A stretch of DNA of 8,348 nucleotides from JBFIHF01 sp964411125 (GCA_964411125.1 CAYPJU010000142.1:1-8348); one strand, 5' to 3'. Shown: positions 1-6,680, counted from the first letter of the stretch. Notes: generated from the sequence alone by a model not told the origin. A program made the numbers and translations.

Positions 1-73
1 GCTTCGCCCAAACCCACCAGGGGATTCTCCCCTGGACCCCGAAGTTTTTCCGCCTATCAGCGTGCGTTAGGTG
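1..73. repeat. Partial multi-hairpin repeat unit (3' part and inter-unit spacer)
   Basis: This is the tail of a repeat unit that begins upstream of the window. Positions 1-47 match 180-226 almost base for base. It holds half of the TTGGGC/GCCCAA stem and the complete hairpin CCAGGGGA-ttc-TCCCCTGG at 17-35. The stretch 50-73 is the spacer before the next unit; a similar spacer recurs between the two right-hand copies (tatcag...tgcgtt). The start-to-start period to the next copy is 179 bp. No gene is visible here. Confidence 0.9.
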
Positions 74-227
74 CTCTAGACAAGAAACTGCGGTTCCAAG
101 GACGCAGTCCTTGGTGGGGTCTGGGGCAAAGCCCCAGGGTGTTCAAACCAACGAACCACGCGGCGGAGGGCTCCGTTGGGCTTCGCCCAAACCCACCAGG
201 GGATTCTCCCCTGGACCCCGAAGTTTT
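74..227. repeat. Complete multi-hairpin repeat unit, left copy
   Basis: This is a complete unit made of five successive hairpins. H1 is at 96-114 (CCAAGGAC-gca-GTCCTTGG). H2 is at 121-137 (CTGGGGC-aaa-GCCCCAG). H3 is at 164-175 (CGGAG-gg-CTCCG). H4 is at 176-190 (TTGGGC-ttc-GCCCAA). H5 is at 196-214 (CCAGGGGA-ttc-TCCCCTGG). The unit opens with ctctagacaagaaactgcgg, which recurs at 8058. Copies at the right end of the window are in the same orientation. The unit has no transposase, no terminal inverted repeats and no unique spacers, so it is not an insertion sequence or CRISPR. Its function is unknown. The symmetric stems would form in RNA from either strand, so transcription stop, mRNA end protection or single-stranded DNA structure are all possible. 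Confidence 0.93.
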
Positions 228-321
228 GCCTTTCGATTCGCATGAGCCGCGCACGCAGACCTTTCGCTGACGGCGACGCTGGGCTACCTTGGGAGCCAGC
301 ACCTGTTCAGGAAATCCGCCT
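228..321 (+). other. Leader between repeat and kinase gene
   Basis: These 94 bp separate the last repeat hairpin from the kinase start. A promoter for the kinase operon would be expected here or inside the repeat, but I see no convincing -35/-10 pair. The only clear signal is the ribosome binding site at its 3' end. Confidence 0.5.
309..313 (+). promoter_or_regulatory. Ribosome binding site that decides the kinase start
   Basis: AGGAA lies 8 nt before ATG at 322. The open frame continues upstream to a TTG at 289, but that codon would place this Shine-Dalgarno sequence inside the coding region. The ATG at 322 is therefore preferred. A second ATG at 331 is less well spaced. Confidence 0.7.
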
Positions 322-1782
322 ATGGCTCGGATGCCCGTCGCCGGAGAAGTCATCGATGACGTCTTCCGCGTCGAAACCGAAATCGACAGTGGTAACTTCG
401 GTTCGGTGTACCGCGTCCACGACATGCTCGAGGACCGTACGCTGGCGCTCAAAGTGCTGCGCCCGGGCCCCCACGACGAGAACGAGCTGCGGGCCCGATT
501 CGAACGCGAAGCGAGCCTCATCTACAGCCTGCAGCACCGGCACATCGTGCGGGTCTACTATTACGGCGAGACGAATTCGGGGCTCCCGTACATGGCGATG
601 GAGTATCTGGAAGGGACCGACCTTCGGACGCTCTTGTACCACCACGGCGCGCTGAGCCACTCGCTGGTGAAGCGGATCACCCTGGAGACGCTGTCGGCGC
701 TGCACGCCGCGCACGAGCTCAACATCATCCATCGCGATCTGAAGCCTGCGAACATCTTCCTGGTGAAAGACGGCGGCAAAGGGCACGTGAAGGTGCTCGA
801 CTTCGGGTTCGCGAAGACGTTCGACGACTCCGGCCCGACGAGCCCGGACATCACGAACGCGGGGACGCTCGTCGGTACTCCGGCTTACATGGCGCCGGAG
901 CTGGTCCACAAGAAGCACATCGGCCCGGCGGCAGATCTGTACGCGATGGGGCTGATCATGGCGGAGATGCTGAAGGGGGATCGCGTCATCGAGATCGACG
1001 AGGTCTACGACACGATCCTCTTCCAGGCCTCGCCGAACAACATCAAGTTCGGCGACTACGTGACGGCGAGCCCGTTCGCGGACATCGTCTCTCGGGCGAC
1101 GCAGAAGTCGCTCGACCGGCGCTACCGCACGGCGCTCGAGATGGGGAACGACCTGGGCGGGCTTCCTTCGTACGAGCCGGAGCCGACACCCGATACGTCG
1201 GCTCCGATCCATCGGCGCCTCATCATCACCGACGACATCTCGGATTCGGACCTCACGGTGCCGCGCGCGCTCGGTCTGCCGTCGGAGCAGGAGCTCGCCC
1301 GGCTCATGAACCGGGGGGACGGACCGTCCGAAGAGCCGACGGTGGAGCTCGGATCGGTCGCGGAAAAGCTGCGTGATGCGGGGCCTGCTCAGGGCGAAAC
1401 GCAACCGGCGGAGCCGCTGCCGGTGCGGCAGTCGGGGCCCCAGAAGGCGATGCGCACGACAGGAGCCGAGGCGGTGGTTCGCAACAACACGTCGTCGGCC
1501 AACCGGGCAGTCAAGCAGAGCCCCGTGCGCTCGAGGGGGCCGGAACGCGGTCGAGATCCCCGTCAGGCAGCACCGAACGGGCGCGATTCGAACTCGAGCC
1601 CGTTGGGCCTCGACGTAGAGATCGACGATCTCTCCCGGCTTCCCCGGCGTGAAGACGTCTCGCACGCTCCCCCGTCGGGCGTACGGGTCTGGTTCTGGGG
1701 CTTCTTCATCGGTGCGGTACTGCTCGTCATCCTGGTCGGCGTCTTCGTCGCCACCGGCCGCCTCCCGATGCCCCTGAAGTGA
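322..1782 (+). CDS. Membrane-anchored Hanks-type serine/threonine protein kinase
   Basis: This is a 486-residue protein from ATG 322 that phosphorylates Ser/Thr residues of target proteins using ATP. The kinase domain spans about residues 15-270. Visible motifs are the glycine loop GNFGSVY (24-30), ATP-binding Lys44 in ALKVL, the helix C Glu63 in RFEREA, the catalytic loop HRDLKPAN (137-144), DFG (160-162), the activation-segment end GTPAYMAPE (185-193) and Asp205 in DLYAMG. All key residues are present, so it should be active, and it is an RD kinase. Residues about 275-450 are polar and low in complexity, probably a disordered linker. A single hydrophobic helix lies at about 457-478, followed by only 8 residues. 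There is therefore no extracytoplasmic sensor domain such as PASTA, and the kinase domain is inferred to face the cytoplasm with tail anchoring. The stop codon is 1 nt before the dihydroorotase ATG, suggesting an operon. Substrates are unknown. Confidence 0.95.
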   Translation: MARMPVAGEVIDDVFRVETEIDSGNFGSVYRVHDMLEDRTLALKVLRPGPHDENELRARFEREASLIYSLQHRHIVRVYYYGETNSGLPYMAMEYLEGTDLRTLLYHHGALSHSLVKRITLETLSALHAAHELNIIHRDLKPANIFLVKDGGKGHVKVLDFGFAKTFDDSGPTSPDITNAGTLVGTPAYMAPELVHKKHIGPAADLYAMGLIMAEMLKGDRVIEIDEVYDTILFQASPNNIKFGDYVTASPFADIVSRATQKSLDRRYRTALEMGNDLGGLPSYEPEPTPDTSAPIHRRLIITDDISDSDLTVPRALGLPSEQELARLMNRGDGPSEEPTVELGSVAEKLRDAGPAQGETQPAEPLPVRQSGPQKAMRTTGAEAVVRNNTSSANRAVKQSPVRSRGPERGRDPRQAAPNGRDSNSSPLGLDVEIDDLSRLPRREDVSHAPPSGVRVWFWGFFIGAVLLVILVGVFVATGRLPMPLK

Positions 1783-1783
1783 C

Positions 1784-3082
1784 ATGACCGACATCGTTTT
1801 TCGCAACGCCGTGATCTTCGGCCTCGACGGCCGCATCGAAGGTGACCTCCGCATCGAGGATGGCCGCATCGCCGAGGTCGGCGAGGTGGGCGGCTCGAAC
1901 GCCGCCGAGATCGACCTCGACGGAAAGTGGTTGTGGCCCGGAGCGGTCGACGCCCACGTGCACTTCCGCGATCCCGGCGCCCCGGTGAAAGAGGACTTCG
2001 GGTCGGGGTCTGCCGCCGCCGTCGCCGGCGGGGTGACGACGGTGTTCGAGATGCCGAACACCAACCCGACCACAACGACCCTGGAGCGCCTGGAGCAGAA
2101 GCGCGCCCTCGCCCGCGAAAAGAGCCACTGCAACTTCGGGCTCTTCTTCGGGGCGAACCCGACCAACCTCGCCGAGGCGCAGAAGGTCGAGAACGTCCCC
2201 GGGCTGAAGATCTTCATGGGTTGTTCGACCGGCGACCTGCTCGTCTACCGCGAGGAGGACCTCGAACGCATCTTCGCGGGTTACGACGGCCGCATCTGCG
2301 TGCACGCCGAATCGGAGCTGCGGCTGCGCGAGCGCGAGAAGCAGTTTGCCGATCGCGACGACCCCGCGGTGCATTCGGTGATCCGCGACCCACAGGCCGC
2401 CGCGGAGGCGGTCGAGATCGCGGCGCGGCTGGCGGCGAAGTACGACCGGCACCTGCACGTCCTGCACCTCTCGACACAGGCGGAGCTCGACGTCATCGCG
2501 GCGTCCGACGCCCGCATCACGTGCGAGGTGTGCCCGCACCACCTCTTCCTCGACACGTCCGCCTACGAGACCCACGAGACCTTCGTGCGGATGAACCCGC
2601 CGCTGCGCGACGCCTCCGACGTCGCGGCGATGTGGCGAGGGCTCGAGGAGGGGCGCATCGACATGATCGCGACCGACCACGCGCCCCACACGATCGACGA
2701 GAAGATGCAGCCGTACCGCCAGGCGCCGAGCGGCGTTCCCGGGGTCGAGACGATGCTGCCGCTGATGCTCGACGCCGCGGCGAACGGCCGCTGCACCTAC
2801 GATCAGGTCCTGGCATGGATTTGCCATAACCCGGCCCGGATCTACGGTATCGAGGACCGCCACGCCATCGTGCCCGGATTCTGGGCGGACCTCGTCGTGA
2901 TCGACCCCGAGCTGGAGCGCGAGGTGTCCGACGAAGCGCAGCACACGCGGTGTGCGTGGTCGCCGTGGAGCGGACGAACGCTGCGGGGTTGGCCGGTCGC
3001 GACCTGGGTGAACGGGCGGATCGCCTGGGACGAGCGGGGGCACAGCGACGCGCGGGGGATGGAAGTGCGGTTTGCCGGGTAG
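1784..3082 (+). CDS. pyrC: Dihydroorotase (class I-like amidohydrolase)
   Basis: This is a 432-residue cytosolic metal-dependent amidohydrolase of de novo pyrimidine synthesis. It interconverts N-carbamoyl-L-aspartate and L-dihydroorotate. The metal-binding DAHVHFRDPG motif is at 56-65 (His58, His60, with Arg62 for substrate). Lys142 in GLKIFMG is the expected carboxylated bridging lysine. His174 (VHAES) and His228 (HVLHLST) are the further metal ligands. NPPLR (270-274) contacts substrate, and Asp297 in ATDHAPH is the catalytic base. The TNP motif (93-95) and the C-terminal WSPWSG...WVNG signature also fit. The length is normal for the family. The IFMGCSTGDLL segment resembles the archaeal/bacterial 'IIb' type of stand-alone dihydroorotase. 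A related amidohydrolase such as an allantoinase or hydantoinase is less likely. No strong Shine-Dalgarno precedes the ATG, which starts 1 nt after the kinase stop, so translational coupling is likely. The TAG stop is part of the first unit of a heptamer array. Confidence 0.93.
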   Translation: MTDIVFRNAVIFGLDGRIEGDLRIEDGRIAEVGEVGGSNAAEIDLDGKWLWPGAVDAHVHFRDPGAPVKEDFGSGSAAAVAGGVTTVFEMPNTNPTTTTLERLEQKRALAREKSHCNFGLFFGANPTNLAEAQKVENVPGLKIFMGCSTGDLLVYREEDLERIFAGYDGRICVHAESELRLREREKQFADRDDPAVHSVIRDPQAAAEAVEIAARLAAKYDRHLHVLHLSTQAELDVIAASDARITCEVCPHHLFLDTSAYETHETFVRMNPPLRDASDVAAMWRGLEEGRIDMIATDHAPHTIDEKMQPYRQAPSGVPGVETMLPLMLDAAANGRCTYDQVLAWICHNPARIYGIEDRHAIVPGFWADLVVIDPELEREVSDEAQHTRCAWSPWSGRTLRGWPVATWVNGRIAWDERGHSDARGMEVRFAG

Positions 3083-3158
3083 CGGGTAGCGGTTGGCGGG
3101 TAGCGGTTGGCGGGTAGCGGGTAGCGGGTAGCGGGTAGCGGGTAGCGGGTAGCGGGTA
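3076..3158 (+). repeat. Heptamer tandem array (CGGGTAG)n with G-quadruplex potential
   Basis: There are eleven contiguous 7-bp units from 3076 to 3152 plus a 6-nt partial unit. Nine units are CGGGTAG. The third and fifth (3090 and 3104) are CGGTTGG. From 3112 onward the plus strand reads GGG-TAGC repeated seven times without interruption, which satisfies the G3-N(1-7) rule for a G-quadruplex several times over. The first unit supplies the TAG stop of the dihydroorotase (3080-3082). The array ends just before the ribosome binding site of the next gene, so it would lie in the intercistronic mRNA. Slippage in copy number, and an effect on expression of the downstream gene, are possible but inferred. 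Confidence 0.95.
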
Positions 3159-3160
3159 CG

Positions 3161-3164
3161 GGAG
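3161..3164 (+). promoter_or_regulatory. Ribosome binding site of the DUF4272 gene
   Basis: GGAG lies 9 nt upstream of ATG 3174, directly after the heptamer array. It supports this ATG as the start. Confidence 0.65.
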
Positions 3165-3173
3165 AGAGAAACG

Positions 3174-4274
3174 ATGGGCGACAATGCGGCAGTGTATGCG
3201 CCGATCCACTTCTTCCCGGCGACGGAGCAGCTCGAGATTCTGTCGCGTGGCGGGACGGTAGCGGCGCGCCCCGACGTCGGGTTCGCCGAGATCTCCTGGC
3301 CCTCGGGGACCTCGATACGGTTCACGCGGATGCCGGACAGCCATGTGGGTGACCATTTGTCGCAGTTGCATGGCGTCGTGGAGAAGATGAACGCGGGGCC
3401 GGGACTCGAGGTGCGGGTGCTCTCGACGCTGTCCGTGTTCGGGCTGGTCGTGGAGCCGGGGTTGGACGCCGAGGCGATCCGGTTCATCGCGACGTTCACG
3501 GGCGCATGCGGCGGCTTCTGCTTCATCGACGAGAAGCTCGTGGATGGCGACGGCAACAACCTGCTCGAGACCGGTGCGTTGCGTCCGGCGGCCGACCGCG
3601 TCGCGCGGCGGGCGTTGGTGCTCCTCACCGTCGCGTTTCGAGCGTTGCTCGAGGGGGATTCGGGGAGCGACGACGAGCTCGATTCGGAGTCGCTACGGCA
3701 GCGGCTCGGCGCTTGGTTCGACGCCGTGCCGGGTCTCACCGACGAGATTCAGCCTGTCGAGAACGAGCTCCTGCGAACGCCGATCGGCGAGGCGGACCCG
3801 TCGACGGTCGCCGCGGCGGTGCGGCGCGCGGAGGGTGCTCAGGTGCTATTGTGGGCGCTCGGCGCACGGGACCTTCCGGCGCACGACGAACACGAGGAGC
3901 TGTTTCTGGTCGCGAGAGACGTGGGGGTGCTCGATCAGGCATCGCCGGCGCTGCTCGAGTCACCGGAGCTTCGACCCGACGACGAACTCGACTGGATGCG
4001 TCGCAGGTTGGTCGGCATCGACTGGCGGCTGTCGAACCTCGACGAGGAAGACGTCGACCTGGCAGAGTTCGCGACCGACACCTGGTTCGGCGGGTTCGAC
4101 GTCGACGGGATCGCGATGGTCGACGGCGATCTCGCGATCGAGGGTTCCGCGCTCGCCGCAGCCGACGAAGAGGCAGTCGCGCACGCGGCGTGGACGGCTT
4201 CGGAGCGGCATCGGGCCGCGAATTGGCTCATCGGAGCGCATCCCGTCTACACCTCCGTGGCGACGCCGACGTAG
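3174..4274 (+). CDS. DUF4272-type protein of unknown function
   Basis: This is a 366-residue, acidic, probably cytosolic protein with no signal peptide or membrane segment. The C-terminal two thirds (about 140-366) match the pattern I know for DUF4272. There is an Ala-rich helix RALVLLTVAFRALLEG (146-161), then EGAQVLLWALGARDLP (220-235), then ELDWMRRRLVGIDWRL (271-286), and the signature SERHRAANWLIG (343-354). The usual family ending is close to 'ERHRALNWL...W..V.TDT'; here the tail is divergent and lacks the Trp-Asp pair. Residues about 5-125 form a separate N-terminal alpha/beta-looking region seen before DUF4272 in some relatives. The biochemical role of the family is not established. 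The gene lies 91 bp after pyrC, with the heptamer array in the gap, and is likely in the same transcript as the kinase and dihydroorotase. Family assignment is by memory of motifs, not by search. Confidence 0.8.
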   Translation: MGDNAAVYAPIHFFPATEQLEILSRGGTVAARPDVGFAEISWPSGTSIRFTRMPDSHVGDHLSQLHGVVEKMNAGPGLEVRVLSTLSVFGLVVEPGLDAEAIRFIATFTGACGGFCFIDEKLVDGDGNNLLETGALRPAADRVARRALVLLTVAFRALLEGDSGSDDELDSESLRQRLGAWFDAVPGLTDEIQPVENELLRTPIGEADPSTVAAAVRRAEGAQVLLWALGARDLPAHDEHEELFLVARDVGVLDQASPALLESPELRPDDELDWMRRRLVGIDWRLSNLDEEDVDLAEFATDTWFGGFDVDGIAMVDGDLAIEGSALAAADEEAVAHAAWTASERHRAANWLIGAHPVYTSVATPT

Positions 4275-4285
4275 AAGAGTCGGTG

Positions 4286-4305
4286 GCACGGCGTCCCCGC
4301 CGTGC
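4286..4305. other. Hairpin after the DUF4272 gene
   Basis: A perfect 7-bp inverted repeat, GCACGGC-gtcccc-GCCGTGC, starts 11 nt after the DUF4272 stop and runs into the first 41-bp unit. No T-run follows, so it is not a standard intrinsic terminator, but it could slow polymerase or protect the mRNA 3' end. Confidence 0.6.
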
Positions 4306-4503
4306 ACGGGGTCGGGCTGGAAGCCCGCCCACCGAAGATGACGTGCACTGGGTCGGGCTGGAAGCCCGCTCACCGAAGACGGCGTGCACGGGGTCGGGCT
4401 GGAAGCCCGCCCACCGAAGATGACGTGCACTGGGTCGGGCTGGAAGCCCGCCCACCGAAGACGACGTGCACGGGGTCGGGCTGGAAGCCCCACCGAAGAC
4501 GAC
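4302..4503. repeat. 41-bp tandem repeat array, five units, each with a hairpin
   Basis: Units start at 4302, 4343, 4384, 4425 and 4466, exactly 41 bp apart. The last is 38 bp because three bases are missing after ggaagcc. Each carries the palindrome GGGCT-gga-AGCCC, extended to CGGGCT/AGCCCG in the first four (for example 4313-4327). Units 1 and 3 are identical. Units alternate between gtgcacgggg and gtgcactggg, which points to duplication of 82-bp dimers. Units follow each other directly with no unique spacers, so this is not CRISPR. The array fills the space between two convergent genes, and its stems read the same from both strands, so it may serve as a two-way transcription boundary. Open frames through it are low-complexity by-products. 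Confidence 0.95.
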
Positions 4504-4514
4504 GACCGCTCCCC

Positions 4515-6551
4515 TTACAGTCTGTTCGGGAAATCCGACGTCACCTGCCCGACGGCGAAGATTTCACCCGAAGGCCAAGCGATGTCGGCGGCATGCCAGA
4601 AGTCGCCGCGATTGTTCAACTGCACGTCGCGAAACTCCTGAGTCTGCACGCCGTTGAGGTAGATTCGGATCGTCGCGTACGACGGGCCGTAGCCGCTCTC
4701 GGAGTAGTAGTACGCACCGACGCTGTACCTCACGTTCGTCTCGGGGTGGTCGAGGTTGATGTTCTCGGGCCCAGCGCCGTTGGTGTCGTCGATGTCGAGC
4801 GAGGGGTCGTCGGCCATGTCGATCTGCTCGCCCCAGTTCGCCTCGGGGTTGTTCCAGTAGATGTCCCAGGGGCGCTCGTTCCAGTTTCCGTTGGGGTGGA
4901 GGAAGTGGAGGTCGACGTCGGTGCCGTCGTCGTCGGTCTGGTCGGCGTCCGACGGAGTGTCCCAGACCAACTGCACGTGGATGTCCTCGTTCGGGGTGGC
5001 TCGGATGGCGATGGTCGCCTGCTGTCCACAGTTCTTCGTGCCGTCTTCGTCCCATACCTTCAGTTCGACGAGGTAGTCGCCGGCGAGGTCGAGGAAGAGC
5101 GTCGGATCGGCGACGTTCGGAGAGGGGAGCAGGGTGGTGGTCGAGCTCGTGGGGCGCTGGACGATCGTCCACTCGTAGCGCTCGATGGTGCCGTCCGAGT
5201 CGGTCGAGTTGGTGGCGCGCAGGTCGATCGTCTTGAGGGGAATCGTGCTGATGCGGTCGGTACCCCAGGTGGCTGCTTCCTGCAGCTTGGCCTCGGCGAC
5301 TGCCGTGGGGCAGGCGTTGTCGGTCGCTTCACCGATCAGCGGCACTTCGACCTCGGGACGCGCAGGGTCGTTCGAGAAGACGGTCAGCGCACCGGTCGAC
5401 GTCTCGATCTCGGTCGGCGTGTACGTCAGCACAAAGTTGGCGGTCTCTTTGGGACCGAGCACGGCCCGCCCCGGGATCCCCTCGGGGAGCGATCCCGGGC
5501 GGATCTGAAAGACGTCCGAGTCGGCACACCCGGCTTCGGGCGTGTCGGTACAGATCCGAATGTCGGTTACCTCGAGGTCGGAGGTCGCACTGCAGTTTTC
5601 GATGACGACCGTCTCGTGCGTGGCGACCGCCAGCCCGCCCTGACCGAAGTCGAGCGTGTCTTCCTCGCTCAAGGCGATGCAGGGTGAGCCCGCGTTACCC
5701 GACAGGGCGACCCGATATTCGGGCTCGGCGGGGTCGTTCGTGAAGAAGACGAGCTCGGCCTGGGCCGGAAGATCATCGACGGGGTTGAAGAGGACCCGCA
5801 GCGGGAACGACTCGTCGGGCTTCAGCGTCCGGGGGGGATCCGTCGCATCGTCCGCCGGATTTTCGTCCTCGGCCGAATCGGGAAACGACAGTTCGAAGCC
5901 CGAATCTTGGGGGGCGATCGCGATGTCATCGATCTGCAGCTCGGCGAGCCCGACGTTCTGCACGTCGGTGATCTTCCAGAACGCGTCGTGGGTCGCCGCC
6001 GTCACGCGCGGCACCCGCTGAAAAGTGATCCGGTCGGGGGTGAAGAGGCGCGGGGCGACTTCCTGTGTGGAGATCGCGATCTCGTGCACACCTTCGTGAG
6101 CAGGGTCGTTGGAGTGGATCTCCACGTACCCTGCGTCGGGGGCATCATCGGTCGGTCGATAGTCCACCGATAGGGTGAGTACGTCATCGGGACCGAGAGT
6201 CGCGGTTTCGGGCCAATCGCCCGCCGCATGAAACTCGGATCCTCCGCGGTCGTCGAGCGTCTCCTCGACGAGCTCGATACGGTCGAGTCGAAGAGGGGTC
6301 GCACCCGCGTTTCGCAACGTCACGGTCTGCTGATCCTCTCCGCCGTTCACCACGGCGACGAAGACCAGTTCCTCGGTATCGGTGACGAGCCGAGGACCGT
6401 CGATGGCTCGGTAGGACCCGTCGCCGTCGACGGACTCCGAGCCGGGAGTGCAACCGCCGAGAACGACGACGGTGACGAGGAGCGCGACGCTTGCCGCCAT
6501 GGCGGTCATCCAGTCGCGCGAGCGTTTGTTTCGCTTACGAGCATTCAGCAT
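4515..6551 (-). CDS. Large multidomain surface lipoprotein (three anchor-D/ASH-like domains, PKD-like domain, C-terminal beta domain)
   Basis: This is a 678-residue exported lipoprotein. The N-terminus has a basic stretch (RKRNKRSR, 5-12), a hydrophobic core and the lipobox LGGC with Cys34. Three Ig-like beta domains of the 'choice-of-anchor D'/ASH type follow at about 55-162, 165-285 and 290-408. Each ends in the hallmark SNDP/TNDP strand (147-150, 271-274, 393-396). A PKD-like domain lies at about 412-518 (STDSDGTIERYEW, then GDYLVELKVWDEDG), with Cys414 and Cys508 placed to form a disulfide. Cys291/Cys320 and Cys334/Cys342 are other candidate pairs. The final domain (about 522-636) has DGTDVDLHFLHPNG, ANWG, DDPSLDIDDTNGAGPEN and YSVGAYYY. 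This Asp-rich beta domain is common at the C-terminus of myxobacterial surface proteins, possibly binding calcium. No catalytic site is seen, so a structural or adhesive role is inferred. The gene stands alone, divergent from the EF-hand gene and convergent with the DUF4272 gene. Confidence 0.92.
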   Translation of the reverse strand: MLNARKRNKRSRDWMTAMAASVALLVTVVVLGGCTPGSESVDGDGSYRAIDGPRLVTDTEELVFVAVVNGGEDQQTVTLRNAGATPLRLDRIELVEETLDDRGGSEFHAAGDWPETATLGPDDVLTLSVDYRPTDDAPDAGYVEIHSNDPAHEGVHEIAISTQEVAPRLFTPDRITFQRVPRVTAATHDAFWKITDVQNVGLAELQIDDIAIAPQDSGFELSFPDSAEDENPADDATDPPRTLKPDESFPLRVLFNPVDDLPAQAELVFFTNDPAEPEYRVALSGNAGSPCIALSEEDTLDFGQGGLAVATHETVVIENCSATSDLEVTDIRICTDTPEAGCADSDVFQIRPGSLPEGIPGRAVLGPKETANFVLTYTPTEIETSTGALTVFSNDPARPEVEVPLIGEATDNACPTAVAEAKLQEAATWGTDRISTIPLKTIDLRATNSTDSDGTIERYEWTIVQRPTSSTTTLLPSPNVADPTLFLDLAGDYLVELKVWDEDGTKNCGQQATIAIRATPNEDIHVQLVWDTPSDADQTDDDGTDVDLHFLHPNGNWNERPWDIYWNNPEANWGEQIDMADDPSLDIDDTNGAGPENINLDHPETNVRYSVGAYYYSESGYGPSYATIRIYLNGVQTQEFRDVQLNNRGDFWHAADIAWPSGEIFAVGQVTSDFPNRL

Positions 6552-6556
6552 GTTTT

Positions 6557-6564
6557 CCCTCTCC
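6557..6564 (-). promoter_or_regulatory. Ribosome binding site of the lipoprotein gene
   Basis: Read on the minus strand, GGAGAGGG precedes the ATG at 6551 with 5 nt between AGGG and the start (9 nt from GGAG). It supports the first Met, which also keeps the basic n-region of the signal peptide. Confidence 0.65.
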
Positions 6565-6575
6565 GTAGGTCCCTC

Positions 6576-6595
6576 GGACGAGGCCGCCCTCGTCC
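6576..6595. promoter_or_regulatory. 8-bp perfect inverted repeat in the divergent intergenic region
   Basis: GGACGAGG-ccgc-CCTCGTCC is centred about 34 bp upstream of the lipoprotein start and about 103 bp upstream of the EF-hand start. It could be an operator for a dimeric regulator or a hairpin in the 5' leader of the lipoprotein mRNA. The only AT-rich patch in this region is TGATAAAAA at about 6624-6632, a possible -10 area, but I cannot assign a full promoter to either gene. Confidence 0.5.
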
Positions 6596-6677
6596 CTCAA
6601 CACTACGACCGACCGAGGACGCGTGATAAAAAGGCCCGCGTGCATACGCCTCCGGCTCGTGGCCACCCAAAGAACAA

Positions 6678-6680
6678 AGG
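6678..6680 (+). promoter_or_regulatory. Ribosome binding site that decides the EF-hand start
   Basis: AGG within aaaggtg lies 8 nt before ATG 6689. The frame is open back to a GTG at 6623, but the extra 22 residues are basic, do not resemble EF-hand sequence and have no clear ribosome binding site. The short 71-residue form is therefore preferred. Confidence 0.6.

Noticed and set aside
36..49. Intrinsic terminator formed by H5 followed by a T-run
   Set aside because: The T-run (ttttt) begins several bases after the stem and is lost or shortened in other copies (gtttcccc at about 8200), so a standard terminator is not supported.
1..227. Insertion sequence ends or attachment sites
   Set aside because: There is no transposase or integrase in the window, copies are in direct orientation, and no target-site duplication could be identified.
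228..321. Sigma-70 promoter for the kinase operon
   Set aside because: No -35/-10 pair with acceptable match and spacing could be found by eye.
307..2217. Very long minus-strand open frame opposite the kinase and dihydroorotase
   Set aside because: It lies antisense to two well-supported genes, is Arg/Pro/Val-rich with no recognisable domain, and is the expected by-product of high-GC third codon positions.
1727..3739. Long minus-strand open frame (670 codons) opposite dihydroorotase and the DUF4272 gene
   Set aside because: It contains a translated heptamer array (repeated YPLPATR) and antisense of conserved catalytic motifs. No domain is visible, so it is a shadow frame.
4302..4503. CRISPR array
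   Set aside because: The repeats are directly contiguous with no unique spacers, and there are no cas genes nearby.
4302..5687. Plus-strand open frames starting in the 41-bp array and running into the lipoprotein antisense
   Set aside because: The start codons lie in tandem repeats, 41 bp is not a multiple of 3, and the rest is antisense to a clear lipoprotein gene.
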